Source of the DNA: Carposina sasakii
Lineage: Eukaryota > Arthropoda > Insecta > Lepidoptera > Carposinidae
Reading direction: 5' to 3'
Assembly (NCBI GenBank): GCA_014607495.2
Contig: CP053170.1
Coordinates: 7,440,001-7,504,000, forward strand
DNA: 64,000 bases
In this document: piece after piece, positions 46,490-54,430 of the stretch
Position numbering within the stretch: position 1 is the first letter of the stretch
Layout: each line of letters begins with the position of its first letter
Notes under the pieces: model-generated
What the model was told of the DNA's origin: nothing
Seen by the model: the letters and a program-made list of their open reading frames with translations, nothing else
Databases searched by the model: none
Translations under genes and position numbers: made by a program

Positions 46490-46740
46490 CTTTTTTTTAT
46501 TGACTTGATGGTTAAATAAATGGTGTCCAGTGTTTGTGTTAGTTTTATCATAGGCCATTTTCAATTTTTTTCGTAAAAATGTTTGTTTCACGTGTCTGAC
46601 TACGTACCTACCTACATTTATGCAAAAAATAACTCAACTTTGAACCTCAATTAAGTATATTAGGAACCAGACACTTTCCAGGTATGCTTCCATGAGGGAA
46701 ATTGTTCGTGATGCTGAGAGAAAACGTTGAAGTCCAAAAA
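46490..46740 (+). repeat. Duplicate of caspase B intron 1 segment
   Basis: 'gtccagtgtttgtg', 'aaaatgtttgtttcacgt', 'ggaaccagacactttccagg' and 'tcgtgatgctgaga' match 43360-43375 and 44445-44585 in the same order, but without the hAT-like insertion. A local direct duplication or shared repeat. Confidence 0.6.
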
Positions 46741-47314
46741 ACTCGAACTCTTTGTTTTCTGTTTCTGTAAATAAGTATTTCGAGAAATCCCTTCTTGTGG
46801 AGGTACGACCTATGTATAATTCATGTTATTTTTATCTGAGTGCGTAGGTAAGAGAATTGTAGGTACAATAAAGAATATAAAACTGAAAGAGAACCGTAGT
46901 CCCAATGTCACGTTTCTAGCTTCAGTAGTTTTGCTTTGGTGTTGATTGTGTTGTAGGTATTAACCTCTCGTTAGAGAGTAGTATATTCTTTGGTATTAAC
47001 CTATGACATAAGTTACCTACTCCAACTAAGCTCCCCATACCATCACTACATTCCTGGCCTTATCGGAAATGGGGATAATCCACGGCTTAACCCTTTATTT
47101 ATAGGATCCACACAATGTGAATTGCTGTGAAATTATTAATTTTATCTCGGACGCCTGCCCGACACCAGCCTTCCCTGGGAATACTCGTAGCTAGCTACCA
47201 ATGTCAACTCTGTGCATTTATGATGCATTCTTTAAATCGATCTCCTAGTCGTCTTTTTTGACGACCAGTCTTGGCTCTGTGATCTTTACCAGTCGCAATC
47301 GCCAATTCGTAAGT

Positions 47315-47320
47315 AACAAA
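47315..47320. other. Left target duplication of Polinton (AACAAA)
   Basis: AACAAA here and at 60986-60991, exactly outside both terminal repeats. Six-base duplications are diagnostic of Maverick/Polinton integration. Confidence 0.9.
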
Positions 47321-47543
47321 AGTAGTAGGGAATTGGGTTCTCTGGCTCACGCTCTTTCAACATAATCGGAGTTTTAGTTTTCAGTATTAGGTGAATAGAT
47401 CAACTAAGAGCGCACTGGGGGGCGCGTGTGCCCCCGTGCACTGTGAGTTGACCATTCACCTATAACTGAAAACTAAAACTCTGATTATGTTGAAATAGCG
47501 CGATCCAGAGAGCCCAATTCCCTATTTTTATTTTAATGATATT
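47321..47543. repeat. Polinton left terminal inverted repeat, itself a hairpin
   Basis: AGTAGTAGGGAATTGGGTTC... matches the complement of 60758-60985 with about one substitution. Within it, 'gggaattgggttctctggct' is mirrored by 'ccagagagcccaattccc', so the repeat folds on itself around 'ggggggcgcgtgtgcccccg'. Confidence 0.9.
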
Positions 47544-47629
47544 AATTAGTTGTAAGTTGTACATTAGTACTGATTAAGTACAGTACCTAATTTACTAGTA
47601 ATAATTACCTACGAGTACCTACCAACTCA

Positions 47630-47762
47630 CGCTCTTTCATCACAATCAGAGTTTTAGTATTCAGTTATAGGTGAATTGATCAACTAAAAGCGCACCGTCA
47701 TACAGCTCAGTACTAAAACTCCAATTATGTTGAAAGAGCGCGATCTAGAAAGCCCAAATCAC
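47630..47762. repeat. Degenerate internal copy of the Polinton terminal hairpin
   Basis: 'actcacgctctttcatcaca', 'agagttttagtattcagtta' and 'tatgttgaaagagcgcgatc' repeat the arms of the left TIR in shortened form, about 100 bp inside it. Confidence 0.75.
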
Positions 47763-48005
47763 GAGATTCTCGACTTGAAGGTGGACTTTAACTTTAGCTT
47801 TCGTTTGTCGGTAAATATAGGTAATCAACTCAATCAATGATGACAACTGAGTAATGTTTTCCTATGTAACTTTGTTATTTCAAAAATAAGTTCACTCGAC
47901 GCACCTAGGATAAACAGTCCTAAATAAGTAAGTATAATATAGGCATAAAGAGTAAGGATTTCAGTGAATAAAACCAGATAATTATTTTATTTATAATTTT
48001 ATTTA

Positions 48006-48488
48006 CTAGCCACTAAAAACTTTGTTTTCAATACACCACTTATAACAACAAAACACATTTTTTAAAGCACAAATATTATCATGATAAATACAAGAAATCA
48101 TATCTATTGAATTAGAATAATTATCATGTAGGGTTGATAGCTTAGGACATAATTTATCTTCTATATTAAAAACGTTATCATAGTTTAAAATGTCTTTTAA
48201 CCATATAACTTTCTCATAGCCTTTAGTATATATATTTCTATCTCTTAAAATACAACTAATATGTAATTTATAATCTTCATAGTTTACAAATCCTTCATTC
48301 CAAAAATAATTTCTGTATTTTTGTACCCATTGTACATGTCGTCTTTCTTTTAAGCTTAGAAGGTGATATGGAAAAGGTGGTTTAATCAATAGTACAACAG
48401 CTTTATTTCCACATTTAATCGCTATTTCTTTTGGTATAAAAATATTTGGTTCAATTTTAAAACCTTGTAAATCAACAATAACATTCAT
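48006..48488 (-). CDS. Polinton terminal ORF, 160 aa, function unknown
   Basis: Starts MNVIVDLQGFKIEPNIFIPKE; its ATG overlaps the stop of the capsid-type frame by four bases (ATGA). The N-terminal 'VDLQGF' and 'KPPFPYHLLSLKER', 'YIYTKGYEK'-type motifs resemble a small protein that I recall accompanying insect Mavericks. Six Cys in the last third. No catalytic residues that I can name, so no function is given. It is the last gene of the presumed late block. Confidence 0.65.
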   Translation of the reverse strand: MNVIVDLQGFKIEPNIFIPKEIAIKCGNKAVVLLIKPPFPYHLLSLKERRHVQWVQKYRNYFWNEGFVNYEDYKLHISCILRDRNIYTKGYEKVIWLKDILNYDNVFNIEDKLCPKLSTLHDNYSNSIDMISCIYHDNICALKNVFCCYKWCIENKVFSG

Positions 48489-49714
48489 GTTAGTTTTCTT
48501 ACAATGTTGCTTAAAGGTCTGTATTCAAAAAGTCGATCGTTTATAATGAGACAGTAAGCTGTCGTATTATCTGGTATGTCTTGTAAGCATTCGATTTCTA
48601 ACCGAACGTCAACTGGTCCAGTTTTTAACTGCTCGTTTTGTCTTGAACAGTCAATAACAAAAAGCGGAGCCTTTTCTTTAAATTTAGACAAATCAAGCAG
48701 GGGGTCAACGCTTGTGTTATAATAAGACTGCCGAAATTTCACATACATTTCATATAATATACTATATTTACCTTCATCAAACTTAAGATTGAGTGAATCA
48801 TACGGAAAATATTGAGAATTTAAAAATAATTTAATGTTGGTAACTTGACAATGATCAAATAACGAGGAACTTTTTGTTACATTATTTTTCCTATTCTATT
48901 GTAAACCAAATATAATATACCGTGGTTTTTCCAATTGAGAAGCAGTTTTAATGGACCATGAATGTTTTGTTGTTTGAGGTAAAATAGGATATTCATATAA
49001 ATCCCAATTTCTATATGCCAATTGAATAGGTCGATCTTTCTCTAAAGTTTTTAGAAGGGATAGTCTATTACGGTCTGAAACTTTTATATGTGGTACACGC
49101 CACTGAACTTTATGTATATCTAATTCAGAACTATCAGTTTTATCCATTATTAAACAATCTGAAATAGATCTACTTCTATGTAGAATAAGTTCATGCCTAC
49201 AGTTGATAATTATTTTATTATAATCCTCTGCAAAACCGAATATTTTGTTTAACGGAATAATAACACTAAAATGTCCATCTTTTTGTTTCACAGTTTTTAA
49301 GTTCCATCCCCAAATTTCAGACGCTTTACTTTCTGCCTCATTCATAGAAATATATGATTTTATAGTTGACGTAATTCCTGCGTTCTTAATGCGATCTATT
49401 TCAACTCCATTCAGCTCATAGCGTATTTCTTGAAATAAAAATAGGAATGGATTGTTTATGAACTCATGTTCCTTCTTAGTCATCTTTCCTGATATATCTT
49501 TATTGAATACTCGTGCATATCCTTCTATATAAATAGAGCTGGCTGAAGGTAATAAATACACATCTTGCTGATGAATTGGAATTCTGATTTCATCATTATC
49601 TTTAAAACTATTATTGTAAGGGTTATAGCTATGAATTTCATAGCTTTCAATGGAATTATCATGTTCAGCTGTCTCACTTATTTGAAGCATTTTACACTTT
49701 AAATCCAAGCGCAC
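48485..49714 (-). pseudogene. Polinton major-capsid-type protein, interrupted by an in-frame TAG
   Basis: The frame starts MRLDLKCKMLQIS, continues IPIHQQDVYLLPSASSIYIEGY, PFLFLFQEIRYELNGVEIDR and KPRYIIFGLQ, then meets TAG at 48898-48896. The same frame stays open for another 137 codons (FDHCQVTNIKLFLNSQYFPY; YVKFRQSYY; CLIINDRLFEYRPL) to TGA at 48487-48485. Length (about 409 codons) and segments fit the double-jelly-roll capsid protein of Polintons. The stop is a single-codon lesion; unless read through, only the N-terminal 272 residues are made. Confidence 0.78.
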
Positions 49715-49937
49715 GTAGAAATTCTTTATTATTTTTCGTAATTTTCTTTGTTATCATACGTCTGCAATCTTTCGTAATTGATAATGAAATGTTAGGCTTT
49801 GGTTTGTAATGCGATGTTTTATTATTATTATTATTATTATAAACGATCATAATAATTTATTTCTTTCTTCAAGATAATACAATGTTTGCGTATCCAGTAA
49901 AAACAATGGACTGAAAGATATTACAAATCAAATTTAA

Positions 49938-50313
49938 TTATATATAGGGAGGTACTTGATGTTTTCTCCAAAATGATTTAAGAAATTTCAAACACAAATG
50001 TCCACAATTATATGAATGGTTTCCCTGATAATTATCATAGTTATAGCCCATATTGTTACCTAAGTATTTAATTAATTCTTTCGGAGGTTTAAGATTACCA
50101 TAGCTGTCGAAATATTCAATATAATTATATATTTTTTCCATAGGCTACCCAATGAGTGCCGGAGTTTTTAGAAGAATCTAAATTAATTACTCCGCATTCT
50201 ATCGGTAATGGGTTACTTGGTAATTCATCTCTCATGAAAACACCCCGAAAAAACGGAATATTTTTTGAGTGCTGAATTATATCAAAATTTGATAGAGCTC
50301 TATCTGGTAGCCT
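49938..50313 (-). pseudogene. Polinton adenovirus-type cysteine protease, frameshifted
   Basis: One frame encodes LPDRALSNFD, FRGVFMRDELP, IECGVINLD and GTHWVAYGK with the catalytic His (THW). The next frame encodes YIEYFDSYGNLKPPKELIKY and NCGHLCLKFL with the catalytic Cys. They are separated by one base in an A run (+ strand T6 at 50132-50137). The codon where family members I recall begin with Met is AGG (50313-50311), so the start also appears lost. The protease normally matures capsid proteins. Confidence 0.75.
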
Positions 50314-50318
50314 TGCAT

Positions 50319-50819
50319 CTAGTTTTTTGCGTTTGTAACAAATATTCCTAGTCCGTTTTTGTAAGGCTTAAGGTGTAACCCTTTTCCGATACATAGAGCT
50401 TCCATTTTTCTGTTCTGTCTTTCTAATTCCGCAAACTGATTCTTTGCTGCTTTATACTCTTTAATTGTCTTGGTAATTCCTGATACACCACCCGCAATAC
50501 TACCAGTAGCTGATAGCCCAGCGAATATAGGTATTAATGGCAGATATCCTCCAGTTTTCGGTACAGGTATGATTCTTGGTAATTTGATTTGTAAGTCAGA
50601 TGTTAATTCTTTAGCAGCTGCAACAGCTAATTCTACCATTGCTTTTTTACATTTAGGTTTCAAGTTCTTTAAATGTTTTTTTGTATGCGCAATCATCGCT
50701 TTAAAACTTGTTTTAAAACCCGATCCTGAGTAAGACTTTTTCTTTTTCTGCTGAGGGCCTTTTATCTCATTCTTAGTGTGATTAGACATATTTTTTATCT
50801 TTACCATTTTTTCTAACAA
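50319..50819 (-). CDS. Polinton small basic protein with hydrophobic Gly-rich segment (166 aa)
   Basis: Starts MLEKMVKIKNMSNHTK; the first 60 residues are rich in Lys. Residues about 95-125 read IPVPKTGGYLPLIPIFAGLS and continue with a Gly-rich stretch, resembling a membrane-active or minor-virion segment, followed by a helical stretch KEYKAAKNQFAELERQNRKM. I recall a similar protein in insect Mavericks but cannot name its function. It lies just upstream of the protease. Start could also be Met11. Confidence 0.65.
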   Translation of the reverse strand: MLEKMVKIKNMSNHTKNEIKGPQQKKKKSYSGSGFKTSFKAMIAHTKKHLKNLKPKCKKAMVELAVAAAKELTSDLQIKLPRIIPVPKTGGYLPLIPIFAGLSATGSIAGGVSGITKTIKEYKAAKNQFAELERQNRKMEALCIGKGLHLKPYKNGLGIFVTNAKN

Positions 50820-51005
50820 TCTTAAATTGTATAGTGTTCTCTCTTACAAGAACCAACTGTAAATGACGAAAAGATATTTTCTTGTATTTATTTATAATTT
50901 TTTTTCACTTTATCGATTTTTACTTATCGGTTTATGAAAATGAAAAATGAAATGAAAAAAGTTTATTTGGTTATTACAAGATTGAGTACTTAATAGAAAA
51001 AAGGT

Positions 51006-51932
51006 TTATACAATATTGTTTTTATTTATCCAACTATTTTCACTCACAGGGAGCCCTAACCACTTTACCAATATTTTATCTCCTTTTCGTTTTATTATTC
51101 TTTCTACTAAATAAATTTTGGGATTCTTAGTTTTTTGAAGTTCTTCACTATAAAATGCACCTAAAACAGGTTGTTGTCTAGCGTCTTCTAATATATAAGT
51201 TGAAGGAATAGTATCCTGCACTTTTGTGATCTTGAATATTTCTGTAGACCAATTAGGAGTAAAACCTTTTTCAAAACATCCTTTATATTTGCTGATTCTC
51301 ACAAAATCTCCTTCTCGAAATCTGCTCTTTTTCAATTTTGTCAGAGGTGCTAATGCAATATATTTTTGCAAAACAATGTTTTTATTATTTTGGTTAACTG
51401 ATGCCGGTGTCCGTCTTATTGTTCTGTGGAAGCTATTATTGTATTCATATATTTTATTTTGTAAAATGCTACCGATCCATTTGTAATTCCCATTCAGACT
51501 AAATTCTTTATATAGTTTATTTTTCAGTGTTCTTATGAATCGTTCTACGATAGAAGCTTTTTTCGTAGAATATGTAGAATAGTGATTAATATTGTACTTC
51601 TTGACTATATTTTGAAACATGTCATTATAAAATTCGGTCCCTAAATCTGTTTGCAAATTACGTGGTATGCGGGTTTTATGTAGTAGATTTTTGAAAGCAT
51701 TTACAACAGAATTCTTGTTCTTTTGTTTAAGTGGGATCGCCCAAGCATACTTTGAGAAACAGTCGATTATCGTTAAAATATATTTAAAACCACAATTGAA
51801 ATTTGATAATGATTGCATATCTATTAAATCTGCTTGCCATAGATCATCTATGTCTTTAAGAATAACTTTCCTACGGGGAAAATTTTTTCTTGCATATTTA
51901 TGAATTTCATTTACGACGTCCAGTTTGCTCAT
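51006..51932 (-). CDS. Polinton integrase, retroviral type (308 aa)
   Basis: DDE core residues are visible: Asp35 (WQADLID), Asp96 (TDLGTEF) and Glu130 (IVERFIRT). The C-terminus (VERIIKRKGDKILVKWLGLP, SENSWI) resembles a chromodomain. It would insert the element and create the 6-bp duplication. The N-terminus is short and starts directly at MSKLDVVNEIHKYARKNFPR; an extra zinc-binding domain is not seen. Open frame without lesions. Confidence 0.9.
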   Translation of the reverse strand: MSKLDVVNEIHKYARKNFPRRKVILKDIDDLWQADLIDMQSLSNFNCGFKYILTIIDCFSKYAWAIPLKQKNKNSVVNAFKNLLHKTRIPRNLQTDLGTEFYNDMFQNIVKKYNINHYSTYSTKKASIVERFIRTLKNKLYKEFSLNGNYKWIGSILQNKIYEYNNSFHRTIRRTPASVNQNNKNIVLQKYIALAPLTKLKKSRFREGDFVRISKYKGCFEKGFTPNWSTEIFKITKVQDTIPSTYILEDARQQPVLGAFYSEELQKTKNPKIYLVERIIKRKGDKILVKWLGLPVSENSWINKNNIV

Positions 51933-52101
51933 AATGTTTTTTTAAAATACTACGAACTTCATTCAACTCAATATTCTTTTCAATTCTTTTTATACGATCA
52001 CTTAAGCTGTTGATAATCTTGTTAATAATATTAATTGATTTATACAAATTATCTCTATTAGTTTTTTCAGTTCTATCCACTGTTAAACTGTCATCATTCA
52101 T
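51907..52101 (-). CDS. Small ORF upstream of integrase, 64 aa
   Basis: MNDDSLTVDRTEKTNRDNLY... is predicted helical (SLSDRIKRIEKNIELNEVRS) and overlaps the start of the integrase by 26 bases in another frame. It may be a real small protein or an upstream part of the integrase separated by a frameshift. No domain recognised. Confidence 0.4.
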   Translation of the reverse strand: MNDDSLTVDRTEKTNRDNLYKSINIINKIINSLSDRIKRIEKNIELNEVRSILKKHYEQTGRRK

Positions 52102-52142
52102 GGTTGATGTAGTCTAAACAACTGATTTATCTGGTGTGCTGA

Positions 52143-53087
52143 CTAGTATTTTATAATTTTCGCTTCTTTTAGTTCCTCTATTATTGACATAATTTCGTTA
52201 TCATGGTTACTATTTCCAGCACTTTGAGATGCAATCAATAACTTTAACCTTTCAACCAATTCATTAGGGTCATCCCAAAATACATAATCTGTGTTTCCTT
52301 TATATTGCTTTAATTTGGGTATGTATCCACCAGTCTTTTTTTCAAATAGTGGTTTAATTATTTTACGATATTTTAATCCTTTATCACCTTTAATTTGTCC
52401 GTTTGGGCTATAATTTCGTTTGTGAGCGTTAGTTATTTGAAGAATATCTTTGTAATTCACTTTATCGTTTTCTGTGACCAACTTTAAATTAGGTTTATTA
52501 CGAATTAAAAGCTCATTTAGACCTGCAGTTAATTCATACTTTTTATTACTTATAGTTACATATTTATTTTTTAAAGCATTATTGGTGTTAGAAAATTTAA
52601 CTGTAGAGTTACCCATCTTAAATATTTTGTTTTCACTGCGAATACCAAAAGGCACGTTTATATCATTATACATATCTATAACATCATCCTTCCCCAGAGA
52701 TATTGTTGAATCATCCTTTATTTTGGTTGGAGTTTTATCATCTTGGCTATAATATTCTGAGTCATCTGTTATAGTAGCACTAAAATCTTCTTCTATAGTG
52801 GAGTTGGAATCACTATGAATCTCATTAGCACTAAAATCATCTTCTATAGTGGAGTTGCAATCACTATGCCTAACATTTAAGTTTATAACACCAGCAGTTG
52901 GACTATCTTTATTCTTAATTAATGTTTCTAATGGTTCTGTAATTGGTTTAAATACTTTTTTATACTTTAAATTAGCAGCGTCTTCTTCATGTTTAATTAG
53001 TTTTATTTTGTTTTTTATACTGTTTATTGAGTTTATTAGCTCCTTTTTAATGTTAGCCGCTTCCAACGGATCAGTGCTACTCATCAT
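52143..53087 (-). CDS. Polinton ORF, 314 aa, conserved C-terminal domain of unknown function
   Basis: Starts MMSSTDPLEAANIKKELINS with a coiled-coil-like N-terminus, a middle with an acidic direct repeat (DCNSTIEDDFSA / DSNSTIEEDFSA), and a C-terminus TDYVFWDDPNELVERLKLLI, SAGNSNHDNEIMSIIEELKE. That last block recurs in insect Maverick proteins (I recall it as DUF8207). Function unknown. Lies between the ATPase and integrase in the same direction. Confidence 0.75.
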   Translation of the reverse strand: MMSSTDPLEAANIKKELINSINSIKNKIKLIKHEEDAANLKYKKVFKPITEPLETLIKNKDSPTAGVINLNVRHSDCNSTIEDDFSANEIHSDSNSTIEEDFSATITDDSEYYSQDDKTPTKIKDDSTISLGKDDVIDMYNDINVPFGIRSENKIFKMGNSTVKFSNTNNALKNKYVTISNKKYELTAGLNELLIRNKPNLKLVTENDKVNYKDILQITNAHKRNYSPNGQIKGDKGLKYRKIIKPLFEKKTGGYIPKLKQYKGNTDYVFWDDPNELVERLKLLIASQSAGNSNHDNEIMSIIEELKEAKIIKY

Positions 53088-53167
53088 GTACTATTGGCAA
53101 CAACTGCTATTTGCAAACATATGTTATACACTGAGTTAAATCTACAAAACATATACTTTTTAAGGTT

Positions 53168-53851
53168 TCAAACGTGAATAAAAATATCAAATCCTTGTCT
53201 ATATCTCCCATTGTTTAGTTCACAGTCTTTATTTATTAATAAAAAAGTATAATTATTTCGCCATACAGAAGAACATAAGCTTTTAAATTTTATCCATTCC
53301 ATATCTGTATTAACATGTTCATTATACACATGCTTCAAATTAGTATCATCTTGTTTGAAAATTATTAATACATTAGCATTATCCCGGATAAGTTGTTTGG
53401 GTATTTTTGAATATGTTTGAGTCAGATAGAAACAATCAATTTGTCGGTGTCTTCCCATTGCAAAGTAATTGCGAATGTTTACTTGGTTTTCACATGCCAC
53501 ATCATCGAATATCATAATTGAATTTTTCAAAGCCTCATTAGGATGAACTACTTCTTGGTTTTCGTTAAAAATAAAGAGTTTTGCTTCGGGAATATTTTTG
53601 ATTATTTCACTTAAGAAATGATATTTGGGTTGAAATGCTGTCTTAGAGCACAAATAAATATGTTTAAATTTTACTCCATTTTTGTGAACTAGTAAATTTA
53701 GCATAACGTTTGTCTTTCCACAGTTTGATGGTCCACAAATTATACAACGGATTGTATTAGGTAAAAGCACGCTGTGTCTGACTTTATTTAATTGACTGTC
53801 TAGCTGAATATTACGAATTTCTAAAGTATGTAGTTGCTTAACGTATTTCAT
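53168..53851 (-). CDS. Polinton packaging ATPase (227 aa)
   Basis: Walker A GPSNCGKT at residues 40-47 and Walker B SIMIFDDV at 111-118; then YFAMGRHRQIDCFYLTQTYSK, typical of the FtsK/HerA-type A32-like ATPases of Polintons. It is thought to pump DNA into particles. Complete frame, normal length. Confidence 0.9.
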   Translation of the reverse strand: MKYVKQLHTLEIRNIQLDSQLNKVRHSVLLPNTIRCIICGPSNCGKTNVMLNLLVHKNGVKFKHIYLCSKTAFQPKYHFLSEIIKNIPEAKLFIFNENQEVVHPNEALKNSIMIFDDVACENQVNIRNYFAMGRHRQIDCFYLTQTYSKIPKQLIRDNANVLIIFKQDDTNLKHVYNEHVNTDMEWIKFKSLCSSVWRNNYTFLLINKDCELNNGRYRQGFDIFIHV

Positions 53852-54227
53852 GGTGCTGCTTGTTCAAAATCCTTTTATCGTCTGTAGTTTTAATAAAGAT
53901 CTCATCATTTTATTAATAACAATATTATAGGGGTGAATAAATATAAATGATTTATTTATGTGGGTAGTACAAAGTCGATATTATGTGCATGAAATACACA
54001 TTTCGATTAAGTAAAATTAATAGTTATTTATTTAATATTAACTCTATATGTAGAGGAAAGCTTTCAGTTTCATAGAAGATAGGTATTAAAAATAAAAAGA
54101 TTAATTAAATTAAATGCATAAATGAACTTTATTGGAATATTAAAATGTATATACATATAAATTAATAATATAATTAACTTTGTTGCTATAATTTGTTTAT
54201 AACTAGTCCTTTAAAATATTACAACAT
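53852..54227. other. Polinton spacer between ATPase and polymerase
   Basis: AT-rich, no frame. Both neighbouring genes are on the minus strand, so it should contain the ATPase promoter and the polymerase 3' end signals. Confidence 0.5.
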
Positions 54228-54430
54228 TTAAAATAATGTCTCACAATGCCCCCAAGGTAAAGTATCTGTTTGATTTGTTAGAACCTGTCTTTTATCATCA
54301 TGTCTGTTTAATACAAGTTTGTTAATCGTCTGCGAATATAATACATGTTTCATAGATTTTATTAAATTCATATTACATCTCATATCAACATTTTGTTTAA
54401 AGTGTTCATATAGTGTCTTGGTTTCAATTT
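54228..54430 (-). pseudogene. Out-of-frame C-terminus of Polinton polymerase
   Basis: This frame encodes MRCNMNLIKSMKHVLYSQ, LVLNRHDDKRQVL and PWGHCETLF before TAA (54230-54228), matching the conserved end of Polinton polymerases. It is one base out of register with the main frame near 54428-54436, a short A run on the minus strand. Confidence 0.75.

Larger units (their letters stand above)
45162..47320. other. 5' flank of caspase B up to the Polinton
   Basis: Includes an inverted-repeat MITE (45625-45877), an inverted RTE-tail repeat (46035-46190), and a stretch at about 46490-46740 that repeats caspase B intron 1 sequence (43310-43380 plus 44368-44600). No gene seen. Confidence 0.55.
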
